Shown in pieces: positions 6,719-21,808 of a stretch of DNA of 64,000 nucleotides (position 1 is its first letter; every line of letters begins with the position of its first letter). Where the stretch lies: the NCBI GenBank assembly GCA_027491255.1, contig JAIXWM010000109.1, positions 1 to 64,000 of the forward strand, read 5' to 3'. Origin of the DNA: Rubrivivax sp. Its GTDB lineage: Bacteria; Pseudomonadota; Gammaproteobacteria; Burkholderiales; Burkholderiaceae_C. The position numbers and the translations under genes were made by a program. Below the pieces are notes generated by a model. It did not search any database. It was not told where the DNA came from and saw only the letters and a program-made list of their open reading frames with translations.

Positions 6719-9700
6719 CTAGGATCCCCCCTGCCCGTGCACCGAAGCGCTGGCCGCGGCGCGCCAGCGGCGGCCCGCCCAGGCGACGAGATCATCGATA
6801 TACACGTAAATCACCGGGACCACCACCAGCGTCAACAGCGATGAGGTGATGACGCCGCCGATGACGGCCTGCCCCATCGGCGCCCGCTGTTCGCTGCCCT
6901 CGGTCATGGCGAAGGCCAGCGGCACCATGCCGAAGATCATGGCCAGCGTGGTCATCAGGATGGGCCGCAAGCGCACGCGTGCCGCTTCCAGCAGGGCGCG
7001 CGTGCGCTCCATGCCGTCTTCCCGGGCCCGGTTGGCGAAGTCCACCAACAGGATGGCGTTTTTCGTCACCAGCCCCATCAGCATGATGATGCCGATGACG
7101 GAGAACATGTTGAGGGTGCTGCGCCACAGCAGCAGCGCCAGGACCACACCGATCAGGGTCAGCGGCAGCGAGGCCATCAGCGCGACTGGCTGCAGGAAGC
7201 TGCGGAACTGCGAGGCCAGGATCATGTAGATGAAGATCACCGCCATCGCCAAGGCCGACAGCGCGTAGGCAAAGCTCTCCTGCATGTCCTTGGTCGAGCC
7301 GCCGAAGCGGTAGGTGTAGCCGGGCGGCAGCGGCGTGGCTTCCAGCATCTTGCGTACGTCTGCCGAGACCTCGCCGATCGATCGTCCGGCGGTGTTGGCG
7401 GTGATCTCGACCTCGCGGTTCATGTCGCGGCGGTTGATCTGGCTCGGGCCGAGCGACGGCGCGAAGTCCGCCACCTGCGACAGTCGCACGATACGGAGCG
7501 AGCCGTCGGCGCCCGTGCCCGCCGCGATGCCCAGGCGCTGCAGCTGTTCGGGTGTTTCGCGGTCTTGGGGTGCCAGACGAACCTTGATGTCGTGGGTCTG
7601 GTCACTGCCCGACCGCCACTGCCCCACGGTTTCGCCTGCCACGAGGCTGCGCAGCGTGGACGTGACCGCACCCACCGACAGCCCGGCGTCGGCGGCGGCG
7701 TCGCGCCGGACTTCCACGGCCACCACAGGCTTGCTCGCCTTCATGCTGGTGTCCACATCGATCAGGCCCGGCACGGTTCGCACCTGCTGGAGCAATCGGT
7801 CGGTGATGCGCTGCAATTCGCGCAGGTCGGGCCCCTGGAGCGACAGCGAGATGGGCTTGGAGCCGCTGACGCCGTCCAGCAGGCCCACGTGCGTGACCGT
7901 GATGCCCGGCACCGCGGCCAGTCGTTCGCGCAGCGGGACCGACATCTGGTCGACGCTGCGCTCACGGTCCTTGCGGTCCACGAGGCGGACATAGACGCTG
8001 GCGTAGATGCGGCCCTGGGCCTGCCCACTGTTGATGGTGGTGACGGTGTAGCGCACCTCGGGCAGCTCGCGCAGGATGGCATCGACCTGGCGTGCCCGCG
8101 CCTCGGTGACCTCGATCGATGAGCCCACCGGGGTGTAGAAACTGACCGACGTCTCCGAGTAGTCGGCCTTGGGCACGAACTCGGTGCCCAGCAGGGGCAC
8201 CAGCGCGACGCTGCCCACGAGCGTGGCCGCTGCCAGGCCGAGCGTCGCGAGCTTGTGCTTCAGGGACCATGCCAGCACCTCGACGTAGCCTTCGCCCAGG
8301 CGGTGCTGGAAGCGGTCGAACGCGTGCGTCAGACGGCCGAGCGTGCGGTCGTACAGCGTGCGCGGCACGAAGGGTTGCCCCTCGCGGTCGATCGCCGGGT
8401 CGTGCCACACCGAGCTGAGCATCGGGTCGAGCGTGAAGCTGACGAACATGGAGATCAGCACGGAAGCGACGATCGTGATGCCGAATTCGTGGAAGAACTT
8501 GCCGATGATCCCGCCCATGAAGCCGATGGGCAGGAAGACGGCGACGATGGACAAGGTGGTGGCCAGCACGGCCAACCCGATCTCCTGCGTGCCGTCCAGC
8601 GACGCCCTGTGCGGGCTCTTGCCCATCTGCACGTGGCGCACGATGTTCTCGCGCACGACGATCGCATCGTCTATCAGCAGCCCCACGCACAGGCTGAGCG
8701 CCATCAGCGTCACCATGTTCAGCGAGAAGCCGAACAGTTCCATGAAGAAGAAGGTGCCCACCAGCGCGATCGGCAAGGTCAGGCCGGTGATGACGGTGGA
8801 GCGCCAGGAGTTCAGGAACAGGAAGACGATGGCGATCGTCAGCAGCGCGCCTTCCACCAGTGTGCGCTGCACATTGGCCACGGCCACGCGGATGGGGCGT
8901 GAGTTGTCGCGCACCACCTCCGCGCTCATGCCGGGCGGCAGCTCGCGCTGCAGGGCCTGCGCCGCCTTCTTCAGGCCGTCGACCACTTCGATCGTGTTGT
9001 CGCCCTGGTTCTTCACCACCTCCAGCGCCACCATGCGCACGCCGTTGTAGAGCGCGAGCGATTCCACCTCCTCGGGCCCGTCGACGACGTCGGCCACCTG
9101 CCCGAGCCGCACCGCCTGCGGCGGGCTGCCACGGCGGGTGACGACGATCTCGCGCAGTTCCGCGGGCGTCTTCACGGCCGCTTCGATCTGAACCACGCGC
9201 TCGGCCTCGCGCGTGCGCAGCGCGCCGGCGGGCAGGTCACGGTTCTCGGTGCGCAGTGCGGAGACGACCTGGTCGACGCCGACGCCGAAGGCCTCCATGG
9301 CGGCCGGCTTCAGGTAGATGTTGATCTCGCGCTTGCGCGCGCCCACCACCGCCACCGAGCCGACGCCGCGCACGTTCTCCAGCCGCTTCTTCACCAGCTG
9401 CTCGGCCGTGTTGCTGAGCTCGGTGGGTGAGCGTGAGCCGTCGGGCGAGGTCAGTGCCAGGGTGAACACCGGCCGCGACGTGGGGTCGAAGCGCTGCACG
9501 CGCGCATCCTTGACCTCGGCGCGCAGCAGCGGGCGCACCAGCGCCACCTTCTCGCGCACGTCCTCGGCCGCCTTGCGGCCGTCGACGTCGAGGTTGAATT
9601 GCACGATCACGACCGAGGTGCCCTCGTAGCTGCGCGAAAACAGCTGGCTGATGCCGGCGATGGTGTTCACCGCCTCCTCGACGCGGCGCGTGACCTCGAT

Positions 9701-9880
9701 TTCGACGATCTCGGGCGAGGCGCCGGGGTATTCGGTGGAGATGACGACGGTGGGGAACTCGATGTTCGGGAACTGGTCGACCTTGAGCCGCTGCACGGCG
9801 AACAGGCCCAGCACGACGAAAGCGAGCATCACCATCACCGCCATCACGGGGTTGGCAATCGAAACGCGGGTGAACCACAT
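6719..9880 (-). CDS. RND efflux permease (HAE1 family, AcrB/MdtB-like)
   Basis: The protein has 1053 residues, the family norm. It starts with a first membrane helix (SIANPVMAVMVMLAFVVLG), followed by a large periplasmic porter region. The TM4 motif GLLIDDAIVVREN carries the paired aspartates of the proton relay. The second half repeats the pattern, ending with helices around VIGIIMLMGLVTKNAILLVDF. It pumps hydrophobic or amphiphilic compounds out of the inner membrane or periplasm using the proton gradient. The adaptor gene lies 68 bp upstream and a TolC gene two genes downstream on the same strand, so all three parts of a pump are present. Substrates cannot be read from sequence. Confidence 0.95.
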   Translation of the reverse strand: MWFTRVSIANPVMAVMVMLAFVVLGLFAVQRLKVDQFPNIEFPTVVISTEYPGASPEIVEIEVTRRVEEAVNTIAGISQLFSRSYEGTSVVIVQFNLDVDGRKAAEDVREKVALVRPLLRAEVKDARVQRFDPTSRPVFTLALTSPDGSRSPTELSNTAEQLVKKRLENVRGVGSVAVVGARKREINIYLKPAAMEAFGVGVDQVVSALRTENRDLPAGALRTREAERVVQIEAAVKTPAELREIVVTRRGSPPQAVRLGQVADVVDGPEEVESLALYNGVRMVALEVVKNQGDNTIEVVDGLKKAAQALQRELPPGMSAEVVRDNSRPIRVAVANVQRTLVEGALLTIAIVFLFLNSWRSTVITGLTLPIALVGTFFFMELFGFSLNMVTLMALSLCVGLLIDDAIVVRENIVRHVQMGKSPHRASLDGTQEIGLAVLATTLSIVAVFLPIGFMGGIIGKFFHEFGITIVASVLISMFVSFTLDPMLSSVWHDPAIDREGQPFVPRTLYDRTLGRLTHAFDRFQHRLGEGYVEVLAWSLKHKLATLGLAAATLVGSVALVPLLGTEFVPKADYSETSVSFYTPVGSSIEVTEARARQVDAILRELPEVRYTVTTINSGQAQGRIYASVYVRLVDRKDRERSVDQMSVPLRERLAAVPGITVTHVGLLDGVSGSKPISLSLQGPDLRELQRITDRLLQQVRTVPGLIDVDTSMKASKPVVAVEVRRDAAADAGLSVGAVTSTLRSLVAGETVGQWRSGSDQTHDIKVRLAPQDRETPEQLQRLGIAAGTGADGSLRIVRLSQVADFAPSLGPSQINRRDMNREVEITANTAGRSIGEVSADVRKMLEATPLPPGYTYRFGGSTKDMQESFAYALSALAMAVIFIYMILASQFRSFLQPVALMASLPLTLIGVVLALLLWRSTLNMFSVIGIIMLMGLVTKNAILLVDFANRAREDGMERTRALLEAARVRLRPILMTTLAMIFGMVPLAFAMTEGSEQRAPMGQAVIGGVITSSLLTLVVVPVIYVYIDDLVAWAGRRWRAAASASVHGQGGS

Positions 9881-9948
9881 GGCCTGGGCCGCTCAGCGGC
9901 GGGTTGTCGACAGGAAAGGCGGCAAGGATGCGCTGGCCGGTCGCGCCG

Positions 9949-11109
9949 TCAGCGCGGCGTCGAAGCGGCTGGCGCGGGTTTCGCTGCTGCGGCGGTCAGA
10001 CGCCAGCGTGTGCCTTCGGTGACGGCACCGACGCTGCCGGCGAGCACTCGAGCACCCGGCACCAGGCCTTCGAGCACTTCCACCGCCTCCACAGCGCCGG
10101 TGCGGCCCCGCACGCCCGTGCGCACGGTGCGAGCGACGATCTGCTCGCCTTCGAGCGCCAGCACGTAGGGCAGGGCGCGGTCAGTGCGCACGGCCGAGGG
10201 CGGCAGCGCCAGCGCCTGGCGCTCGTCGACGAGGATGCGGCCGCGCGCGAAAAGGCCCTGGCGCGCCCCGGGCGGGCTGTCGATGGCGAGGTAGACGGCC
10301 ACGGTGCGGGCGCCGGTCTGCGCGCTGGGATTGATGCGCGCCACGCGGGCGGGGATCTCACCGTCGATGCCGTCGATGCGCAGCGCTGCCGGCCGGTCCA
10401 CCGTCAGCGCCACGACATCCTCCGGGGGCAGTGCGACCTCGACCTCGAGCCGCGTGAGGTCGACGATCTCGAGGATGCGCGCGTCCACCGACACCCGCTC
10501 CCCGGGTTGAGCCAGCCGTTGCGCGACCAGGCCGGCGATCGGGGCCGTCAGCACCGCGTCGGCACGCGCCTTGCGGGCAAGGTCCACCGCTGCCTGGGCC
10601 ACGAGCATGCTGGCCTGGGCTGCCGATTCGTTGCTGACCGACGTTTCCAGCGCGGTCGATGATATGAAGCCCTGCGTGACGAGCGCGCGGTTGTTGGCCA
10701 GCGCGCGCTGAGCGATTTCGAGCTGCGAGCGCGCCGAGGCCGCCTGCAACTCGGCCTGGCGCAGCCGAAGGGTGAGTTCGGTCGTGTCCTGTTCGACCAG
10801 CACCTGACCCGCGCGCACCGCCTCGCCCTCGCGCACGCCGATGCGCACGATCTCGCCCGCCACGCGCGCCTTGACGAATGCGCTTTGTACCGCACGCACC
10901 GAGCCTGACACCTCGACCGATCGACTCAAGGTCACGCTGGAAGCGGTCACGACATCGGCCTCGGTCAGTTCCAGGCCGGTGGCCCGACTGCCGCTGGCCG
11001 CAGGCGCCGCGGCGCTGGCGGCGCGACGCTCGACTGCAAGCTTGAAGACGGCGGCGCCGAGCGCGGCAACCAGGGCGACGGCGATCAGCCAGCGGATTCT
11101 GCGGGTCAT
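9949..11109 (-). CDS. RND periplasmic adaptor (membrane fusion protein)
   Basis: From the chosen ATG the protein has 386 residues. The N-terminal membrane anchor is [20 protein letters not shown] biotinyl-lipoyl half-motif follows around [20 protein letters not shown], then an alpha-helical hairpin rich in Ala and Gln ([19 protein letters not shown]). The second lipoyl half includes [18 protein letters not shown], and a beta-barrel and membrane-proximal domain complete the protein. It bridges the RND permease and TolC. An upstream in-frame ATG at 11157 would add 16 residues, but the start at 11109 places the hydrophobic anchor at the N-terminus as expected. Confidence 0.92.
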   Translation of the reverse strand: MTRRIRWLIAVALVAALGAAVFKLAVERRAASAAAPAASGSRATGLELTEADVVTASSVTLSRSVEVSGSVRAVQSAFVKARVAGEIVRIGVREGEAVRAGQVLVEQDTTELTLRLRQAELQAASARSQLEIAQRALANNRALVTQGFISSTALETSVSNESAAQASMLVAQAAVDLARKARADAVLTAPIAGLVAQRLAQPGERVSVDARILEIVDLTRLEVEVALPPEDVVALTVDRPAALRIDGIDGEIPARVARINPSAQTGARTVAVYLAIDSPPGARQGLFARGRILVDERQALALPPSAVRTDRALPYVLALEGEQIVARTVRTGVRGRTGAVEAVEVLEGLVPGARVLAGSVGAVTEGTRWRLTAAAAKPAPAASTPR

Positions 11110-11376
11110 CGGTGCGGGAAAGGGCGGGCAGAGAAAAGCGGGGAAGGCGCGAAACACGCCCGTGCATCAGCGGCCCGAAATGCTGAAACTCAATGTAGCA
11201 CGGGGTATCTGCGCCAATGTTGCGCCGACGTAAACGACGGTTCGACCGCTCGAACGGCTGCGCGAGCGGTCGCCGCTCTTATCATGCGGTTGGTTTGTGG
11301 AGTCCTGCGTCTGGGCAGGCTCGAAGCGCCGCCCGGACGGCCTGGGCGGTGCCACCCTCGCGAAGAAAGCGCCCCC

Positions 11377-12234
11377 TTGGATCCCACCCTCCTTGTCAAG
11401 GCCGCCCTCATGGGCATCGTCGAAGGCCTGACCGAGTTCCTGCCCATCTCCTCCACGGGACACCTGATCCTGGCCGGTTCGTTGCTGAACCTCACCGGCG
11501 AGACGGTCAAGGTCTTCGAGATCGCCATCCAGACCGGCGCGATGCTGGCCGTGATTTGGGAGTACCGCGCGCGACTCGGACGCACCGTGGCCGGGCTCCG
11601 GTATGACCCGGTGGCGCGCCGTTTCGTGGCGAACGTTCTCGTCGCCTTCGTGCCGGCTGTGGTGCTCGGTCTGGCCTTCGGCGGACTGGTCAAGAAGCAC
11701 CTCTTCCACCCGGTGCCGGTGGCCACCGCCTTCATCGTCGGCGGAATCATCATCCTCTGGGTCGAGCGCCGGCACCGCCGCCTTTTCGGCGAGCGCGACC
11801 TGCAGGGTGGGCGCCGCGCACGCGTCGAGACGGTGGACGACATGAGCGGCCTGGATGCGCTCAAGGTGGGGCTGGTGCAGTGCTTGGCGCTCATCCCGGG
11901 CACCAGCCGGTCGGGGGCCACCATCATCGGCGGCATGGTCTTCGGCTTCTCGCGCCGCTGCGCCACCGAATTCAGCTTCTACCTGGGCATCCCGACGCTG
12001 ATGGGCGCTGGCGCTTACTCGGTGTGGAAGCAGCGCGCGCTGTTGAACGTGGCGGACCTGCCGATGTTCGCCGTGGGCACGGTGTTCGCCTTCTTCAGCG
12101 CCTGGATGTGCATACGCTGGCTGATCCGCTACGTGTCCACGCACGACTTCACGGTGTTTGCCTGGTACCGCATCGCCTTCGGCGCGGTGGTGCTGGTAAC
12201 AGCCTGGGGCGGCTGGGTCGAGTGGAAGGCCTGA
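11377..12234 (+). CDS. uppP: Undecaprenyl-diphosphatase (BacA/UppP)
   Basis: The enzyme dephosphorylates undecaprenyl diphosphate to recycle the lipid carrier of peptidoglycan and other polysaccharides, and is an integral membrane protein. The signature [17 protein letters not shown] (residues 16-32) and [10 protein letters not shown] hold the catalytic glutamate and arginine motifs. I chose a TTG at 11377, giving 285 residues and the typical opening [25 protein letters not shown] sequence 8-15 nt upstream may serve as the ribosome site. The longer frame from 11284 adds residues unlike the family. The gene is divergent from the RND adaptor, with about 270 bp between them in which I see no further gene. 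Confidence 0.93.
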   Translation: MDPTLLVKAALMGIVEGLTEFLPISSTGHLILAGSLLNLTGETVKVFEIAIQTGAMLAVIWEYRARLGRTVAGLRYDPVARRFVANVLVAFVPAVVLGLAFGGLVKKHLFHPVPVATAFIVGGIIILWVERRHRRLFGERDLQGGRRARVETVDDMSGLDALKVGLVQCLALIPGTSRSGATIIGGMVFGFSRRCATEFSFYLGIPTLMGAGAYSVWKQRALLNVADLPMFAVGTVFAFFSAWMCIRWLIRYVSTHDFTVFAWYRIAFGAVVLVTAWGGWVEWKA

Positions 12235-12316
12235 GCGGCTTTCCCCCAGGCCCGCCGTGCAAGCCAAGACCAGACGCTGAGGCGGGGGGGCGAGCCTGCC
12301 ACCGCTTCTCAGCCGT

Positions 12317-13000
12317 TCAGGCCCGGCGGAACAGCAGATCCCACACCCCGTGTCCGAGCCGCAGGCCGCGCTGTTCGAACTTCGTCAGCGGGCGCCACCC
12401 GGGTCGGGGCGCATAGCCGGGCGCGGTGTTGTGCAGCAGCGGCTCGGCGCTCAGGACTTCGAGCATCTGCTGGGCGTACGGCTCCCAGTCGGTGGCGCAG
12501 TGCAGGTAGCCGCCCGGCGCGAGGCGGGAGGCGAGCCGGGCCACGAAGGGCGGCTGGATCAGGCGGCGCTTGTGGTGGCGCTTCTTGTGCCAGGGGTCGG
12601 GGAAGTAGACGTGAATGCCGGCCAGCGACTGCGGCTCGATCATTCGATCGAGCACCTGCACGGCATCGTGCTGCACGAGGCGCAGGTTGTGCAGCCCCAA
12701 CTCACCGATCTGGCGCAGCAGCGCGCCGACGCCAGGCTCGTGGACCTCGACGCCGACGAAGTCGATGTCGGGTCGCGCCGTGGCGATCGCGGCGGTGGCA
12801 GCTCCCATCCCGAAGCCGATTTCCAGCACGCGCGGCGCGGTGCGGCCGAACACGGCGGTCCAGTCGGGCATGCTTTCCTGGAAGGGCAGCAGGTAGCGTG
12901 GGCCGAGTTCCTGCAGTGCCCGCACCTGGCCGCTACCCATGCGGCCGGCACGAAGCACGTAGCTGCGGATCGGCGCGCGCGGCGGTTCGCTACAATTCAT
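12317..13000 (-). CDS. trmB: tRNA (guanine-N7-)-methyltransferase
   Basis: The protein has 227 residues from the ATG at 13000. It methylates G46 in the variable loop of tRNAs using SAM. The motif ENGxG-like [16 protein letters not shown] binds SAM, and [18 protein letters not shown] is the highly conserved catalytic and tRNA-binding segment. A longer frame up to 13090 exists, but its extra residues are only the reverse translation of the tRNA-Gly gene. The true start is therefore 13000, six bases from that tRNA on the other strand. The promoter of the tRNA overlaps the start of this gene. Confidence 0.93.
   Translation of the reverse strand: MNCSEPPRAPIRSYVLRAGRMGSGQVRALQELGPRYLLPFQESMPDWTAVFGRTAPRVLEIGFGMGAATAAIATARPDIDFVGVEVHEPGVGALLRQIGELGLHNLRLVQHDAVQVLDRMIEPQSLAGIHVYFPDPWHKKRHHKRRLIQPPFVARLASRLAPGGYLHCATDWEPYAQQMLEVLSAEPLLHNTAPGYAPRPGWRPLTKFEQRGLRLGHGVWDLLFRRA
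12991..12996 (+). promoter_or_regulatory. Probable -10 element of tRNA-Gly
   Basis: TACAAT ends 10 bases before the mature 5' end of tRNA-Gly, a fitting distance for a transcript starting near 13003. No good -35 box is visible at 17 bp spacing, so confidence is limited. The element lies across the start of the divergent trmB gene. Confidence 0.4.
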
Positions 13001-13006
13001 TCTTCT

Positions 13007-13080
13007 GCGGGTGTAGTTCAATGGCAGAACGGCAGCTTCCCAAGCTTCATACGAGGGTTCGATTCCCTTCACCCGCTCCA
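13007..13080 (+). tRNA. tRNA-Gly (anticodon CCC)
   Basis: The 74-nt sequence folds as a cloverleaf. GCGGGTG pairs with CACCCGC at the acceptor stem, the D arm is GTTC..GAAC, and the anticodon loop is TTCCCAA. The T arm is GAGGG-TTCGATT-CCCTT, and a CCA end is encoded in the DNA. The anticodon is CCC, reading GGG glycine codons. The lower anticodon stem has a C-U mismatch, which is not unusual. Confidence 0.95.
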
Positions 13081-13088
13081 GACATCGC

Positions 13089-13114
13089 AACGGCCACCCT
13101 CGGGTGGCCGTTTT
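13089..13114 (+). terminator. Intrinsic terminator after tRNA-Gly
   Basis: CGGCCACCC (13091-13099) pairs with GGGTGGCCG (13102-13110). The stem is extended by AA/TT and followed by TTTT (13111-13114). It lies 10 bp past the CCA end of the tRNA. The other strand lacks a T-run of useful length, so it most likely ends only the tRNA transcript. Confidence 0.8.
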
Positions 13115-13148
13115 GTTGTGGGCTGCCGCAGGTGCGGGCCCGTCCCCT

Positions 13149-15135
<1,987 letters not shown>

Positions 15136-15215
15136 TCTTTCCGACGGCAGGCACAGCCCCGGCGCGCCGCCTGCCGAACCACCCGCGTCCTCAAGAAGTC
15201 AGCCCCGAGCCCCGC

Positions 15216-17843
<2,628 letters not shown>

Positions 17844-17915
17844 GCGGCACAATCCGTGATCGGGCGTGTGACTGACTGACCACATGCCGCGTTCCGCATC
17901 ATCAGAAAGGCTGTC

Positions 17916-18959
17916 ATGACCAGGAAGATCACCGTTGCCACTGCCGTCCTGGCGACCGCGCTCGCGACGGGCGCCGGCCAGGCCCTGGCCCAGACCCGCA
18001 CCCTCGTGCTGTCGACCTTCGGCTTCAACGGCGCGCTGCTCAAGAAGCACGTCTTCGACCCCTTCGAGGCCCAGTGCGGCTGCAAGATCGTGCTCGAGAC
18101 GGGCAATGCCGCCGAGCGCATCACCAAGCTCGAGGCGCGGCGCAACAACCCCAACGTCGATGTCGTCCAGGTTGGCGACTTCCTCGCGCAGGAGGCCTCC
18201 GCCAAAGGCCTGTTCCAGCCGATCGACCATGCGCGCCTGAAGAACCTGGACCAGGTCCATGAATTCGGCCGCGACCCGCTGGGCAACAAGGAGGCCATCG
18301 CCTACACCGTCTACTCGATCGGCTTGGTGGTGCGCACCGACAAGCCCAGCGCCCAGGTCGCCAGCTGGAAGGACCTCTGGCGTCCGGATCTGAAGGGCCA
18401 CCTGATGCTGGCCAACATCACCGGTCAGCAGGGCATGGCGCAGCTGTTCATGGCCGACCGTGCCTGGGGCGGCAGCGGCGGTGCCGACATGGCCACGGGC
18501 ATGAAGAAGATCGGTGAGCTGAAGGACAACGTCGTCACCTACTACGCCCAGACGGCACAGATGACGGCGATGTTCGCGCAGGACGAGGCCTGGGTTGCGC
18601 CGGTGGGGCGCTTCAGCTGGTCCAACCTGGTGAAGACCGGCAAGCCGCTGAAGTGGGTGGTGCCGCGCGAGGGCCAGGTGGGCGTGCTGAACACGATGTC
18701 CATCGTCAAGGGCACGAAGAACGCCGACCTCGCGCACCAGCTCATCGACTTCTGGCTCGGCAAGGAGGTGCAGACTGCGCTCGCCAACGACCTGGTCGAC
18801 TCCCCGATCAACCGCACCGCGCAGCCGCGCGCCGACGTGCAGGACGCGCTGACCTACGGCAAGGCGCAGATCGACTCCCTGGTGATCATGAAGCCGGAGA
18901 TGGTGGCGCGCGAGCGCGCGAACTGGGTCAACGCCTGGAACCGGGTGATCGCCAAGTGA
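17916..18959 (+). CDS. ABC transporter substrate-binding protein, polyamine/PotD-like
   Basis: The protein has 347 residues. A signal peptide is obvious (KITVATAVLATALATGAGQALAQ). The mature protein has the PotD/PotF-type pattern: an early GFNGALLKKHVFDPFEAQCGCK strand, NPNVDVVQVGDF, and TVYSIGLVVRTDKP before the hinge. It should capture a small substrate in the periplasm for the two permeases and ATPase downstream. The family also carries thiamine, iron and other ligands, so a polyamine is not assured. A nucleoside hydrolase gene after the operon hints at another cargo. Confidence 0.85.
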   Translation: MTRKITVATAVLATALATGAGQALAQTRTLVLSTFGFNGALLKKHVFDPFEAQCGCKIVLETGNAAERITKLEARRNNPNVDVVQVGDFLAQEASAKGLFQPIDHARLKNLDQVHEFGRDPLGNKEAIAYTVYSIGLVVRTDKPSAQVASWKDLWRPDLKGHLMLANITGQQGMAQLFMADRAWGGSGGADMATGMKKIGELKDNVVTYYAQTAQMTAMFAQDEAWVAPVGRFSWSNLVKTGKPLKWVVPREGQVGVLNTMSIVKGTKNADLAHQLIDFWLGKEVQTALANDLVDSPINRTAQPRADVQDALTYGKAQIDSLVIMKPEMVARERANWVNAWNRVIAK

Positions 18960-19035
18960 GGGTTCGGCAGCATCTGGGGCTGCGTATGGTCGCGCTGCCC
19001 TGAGCAGCGCATCTTCCATTCGCCTGCCGACGTCC

Positions 19036-19845
19036 GTGGTCCGCACCCGCGTCACCTGGTGGCTCCTTGCCCCAGCCTTGGGTTTTGTGGCGGTCTTCTT
19101 CCTGCTGCCGGTGCTGGCCTTGCTGGCGGGTGCCTTCCACGTCGATGGCGTTCCCGGGCTTGGGCGTTTCACGGCCTTTTTCGCCGATCCGCTGCATCAG
19201 CAGGTCTACTGGCGCACGCTGAAGCTGGCCGGGCTGGCCACGCTGGTCAGCGCGCTCGTGTGCTACCCGGCGGCCATGGCGCTGGTGCGCGTGCCGGCGC
19301 CGTGGCGCGGGCTGCTCACAGGCCTGGTCATCCTGCCCTTGATGGTCTCGCCGATCGCGCGCACCTATTCCTGGATCGTGCTGCTCGGGCGCAACGGCGT
19401 GGTGAACTCCACGCTCGTCGGCGCCGGTGTGATCGACCAGCCGGTGCAGATGCTGTTCACCGAGGCGGCGGTCTTCGTCGGCCTGCTGCAACTGATGATG
19501 CCGCTGATGCTGGTGTCGCTGGTCTCGGCGCTGGAGAACCTGCCTTCGGACGTGCTGGCGGCCGCGCACACGCTGGGTGCCAGCCGCTGGCAGACCTTCA
19601 CCCGCGTCGTGCTGCCGCTGACCCAGGAGGGCCTCATCATCGGCGGCACGCTGGTCTTCACAGGCTGCGTCACGGCCTACATCACGCCTGCCATGCTGGG
19701 CGGGCCCAAGGTGCTGATGCTGGAAACCTTGCTGTACCAGAAGGTCAATGTCGCCGGTGACCTGCCGGCGGCCAGTGTGATCGCGGTGTTGCTGCTGGTG
19801 ACGACGATCGCCGTCAACCAGGGTCTGCGCAGGGTGGCGCGGTGA
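19036..19845 (+). CDS. ABC transporter permease, PotB/PotH-like
   Basis: The protein has 269 residues from a GTG. It has six or so membrane helices, beginning LLAPALGFVAVFFLLPVLALLAG. The cytoplasmic EAA loop reads SDVLAAAHTLGASRWQTFTRVVLP, which contacts the ATPase. The same frame is open upstream through a CTG, so the exact start is uncertain. The gene overlaps the second permease by four bases (GTGA), showing close coupling. Confidence 0.88.
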   Translation: MVRTRVTWWLLAPALGFVAVFFLLPVLALLAGAFHVDGVPGLGRFTAFFADPLHQQVYWRTLKLAGLATLVSALVCYPAAMALVRVPAPWRGLLTGLVILPLMVSPIARTYSWIVLLGRNGVVNSTLVGAGVIDQPVQMLFTEAAVFVGLLQLMMPLMLVSLVSALENLPSDVLAAAHTLGASRWQTFTRVVLPLTQEGLIIGGTLVFTGCVTAYITPAMLGGPKVLMLETLLYQKVNVAGDLPAASVIAVLLLVTTIAVNQGLRRVAR

Positions 19846-20624
19846 ATCGACTCTCGCGCAGCGCCCTGCTCGTGCTGGTGCTGGCCCTGGCCTTCCTGGT
19901 CGGGCCCTTCGTCGTCATCTTCCTGGCTGGCTTCAGCGGGGGAGAGAGCCTGAAATTCCCGCCCGAGTCCTACTCGTGGAGATGGGTGCTCCACGTGCTC
20001 GAGGTCGAGGCCTTTCAGCGCAGCCTGGCCACGAGTCTGTGGGTCGGCTTCGGCAGCACCTTCTGCGCGCTTGCACTCGGCGTGCCGGTGGCCTACGCGC
20101 TGTCGCGTTTCCAGGTGCCCGGGCGGGAGTGGGTGCGCACAGCGCTGACCTTGCCGCTGGTGGTGCCCGGCATCATCGTTGGCCTGGCACTGCTGAACCA
20201 CATGGTGCTGCTGTACGACCTGCCGGTGACGGCCAGCCTGCTCGTGGGGCACACGGCGCTGCTGCTGCCCTACACGGTGCGCGTCGTCTCCTCCAGCCTG
20301 GCCAACCTGCGTGTCGATATCGACGATGCCGCTGTCACGCTCGGGGCGACGCGGCTGCAGGCCTTCTTCAAGGTGGTGCTGCCCAACATCCGCGCCGGCG
20401 TCGCTGCGGCCTTCGTCCTCGCCTTCATCACCTCGTTCAACCAGGTGCCGGTCTCGCTTTTCCTCACCGGGCCCGGCGTCAGCACGCTGCCGATCGAGAT
20501 GATGGCCTACATGGAGACGAGCTACGACCCGTCGATCGCAGCGCTGTCGACGCTGCTCGTCGTCTTCACCATCGTGCTGGTGGCTCTCACCGAGAAGGTG
20601 TTGGGCATCAGCAAGTACGTCTGA
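19842..20624 (+). CDS. ABC transporter permease, PotC/PotI-like
   Basis: The protein has 260 residues and starts at GTG within the stop of the previous gene. Helices begin at [22 protein letters not shown]. The EAA loop is [24 protein letters not shown]. Together with the first permease it should form the heterodimeric channel of the importer. A short gap of 28 bp separates it from the ATPase gene. Confidence 0.88.
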   Translation: MNRLSRSALLVLVLALAFLVGPFVVIFLAGFSGGESLKFPPESYSWRWVLHVLEVEAFQRSLATSLWVGFGSTFCALALGVPVAYALSRFQVPGREWVRTALTLPLVVPGIIVGLALLNHMVLLYDLPVTASLLVGHTALLLPYTVRVVSSSLANLRVDIDDAAVTLGATRLQAFFKVVLPNIRAGVAAAFVLAFITSFNQVPVSLFLTGPGVSTLPIEMMAYMETSYDPSIAALSTLLVVFTIVLVALTEKVLGISKYV

Positions 20625-20652
20625 CCCCGGAAGCGCCGCCCCTGTCACGCCC

Positions 20653-21672
20653 ATGGCCGACCCGAAGCACCACCTCGAACTGCAGGGCCTGACGCTGGCC
20701 TACGGCAAGGCCGGCGCCGCCGTCCGGAACCTGGACCTGACCGTGGCCCGTGGCGAGCTCGTTTCCCTGCTCGGGCCCTCGGGTTGCGGCAAGACGACGA
20801 CCATGCGGGCTGTGGCGGGCTTGCTCGCGCCGCAGGCCGGCCGTATCGTGCTGGCAGGGCAGGACATCACCCGCGTGCCGGCGAACCGGCGCGACATCGG
20901 GCTCGTCTTCCAGTCCTACGCCCTGTTCCCGCACCTGAGCGCCTTCGAGAACGTCGCCTTCGGGCTGCGCCTGCGCAAGGTGCCGGCACCGGAGCTGCAA
21001 GCGCGGGTGAGCGAGGCGCTGCGCTCGGTCGGGCTCGAGGACTTCGCGTCACGCTTGCCGGCCAACCTGTCGGGTGGGCAGCAGCAGCGTGTGGCGCTTG
21101 CGCGAGCCATCGTGCTGCGGCCGCGCCTGCTGCTGCTGGACGAGCCGCTGTCCAACCTGGACGCCAAGCTGCGTGTGGAGATGCGCGCCGAGCTGCGCCG
21201 GCTGCAGCGCCTGCTCGGCATCACGATGCTCTACGTGACGCACGACCAGGACGAGGCCCTGAGCCTGTCGGACCGCATCGTCGTGATGCGCGCCGGCTGC
21301 ATCGAGCAATGCGGCACGCCCGAGGAAGTCTGGCACCGGCCGGCGACGCCCTTCGTGGCATCGTTCATGGGGTGTGACAACCTGTTCGACGCTGCAGCCG
21401 GCCTGCCGCTGCCCTGGCCCGCGGGCGCCACCCACCTGGCCTGGCGACCGCAGTCGGTACCGGTGCGAGCCGCTGGCGAGCGCGGCCTGCCCGGCACCGT
21501 GCTCGCGCGCAGCTATCTCGGCGAGCACGTCGAGTACCTGGTGCAGACGGCGCACGGCAAGCTCAAGGGCAGTGCGCCGGCCTCGGTGCCGGCCTGGGTC
21601 GAGGGCGCGGCGGTCAGTGTCGGGCTCGACGTGGCTGCAGCGGCGGTGATCCCGCCTGCAGCACGGGCGTGA
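20653..21672 (+). CDS. ABC transporter ATPase, PotA-like
   Basis: The protein has 339 residues. Walker A is [11 protein letters not shown] (about 42-52), the Q-loop is [12 protein letters not shown], and the signature is [15 protein letters not shown]. Walker B is [16 protein letters not shown] and the switch His is in [14 protein letters not shown]-like regulatory segment follows from about residue 245. It supplies ATP hydrolysis for the importer. The C-terminal part is shorter than PotA of E. coli. Confidence 0.92.
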   Translation: MADPKHHLELQGLTLAYGKAGAAVRNLDLTVARGELVSLLGPSGCGKTTTMRAVAGLLAPQAGRIVLAGQDITRVPANRRDIGLVFQSYALFPHLSAFENVAFGLRLRKVPAPELQARVSEALRSVGLEDFASRLPANLSGGQQQRVALARAIVLRPRLLLLDEPLSNLDAKLRVEMRAELRRLQRLLGITMLYVTHDQDEALSLSDRIVVMRAGCIEQCGTPEEVWHRPATPFVASFMGCDNLFDAAAGLPLPWPAGATHLAWRPQSVPVRAAGERGLPGTVLARSYLGEHVEYLVQTAHGKLKGSAPASVPAWVEGAAVSVGLDVAAAAVIPPAARA

Positions 21673-21808
21673 TGCGTCGCCACCCGACACCTCCATCGTC
21701 GGTGCAGGCCAAGACCGGCCCGACTTCTCGAGAGCCCACCGGGGCATCCTGGGACTCGTCATTCCTGGCCAGAGGCGGGCCGCGCGCATCCAGGCGCTGG
21801 AGGTCCAG

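Noticed and set aside
13001-13090. N-terminal extension of trmB
   Set aside because: The extra residues are the reverse translation of tRNA-Gly, a well-known annotation artefact.
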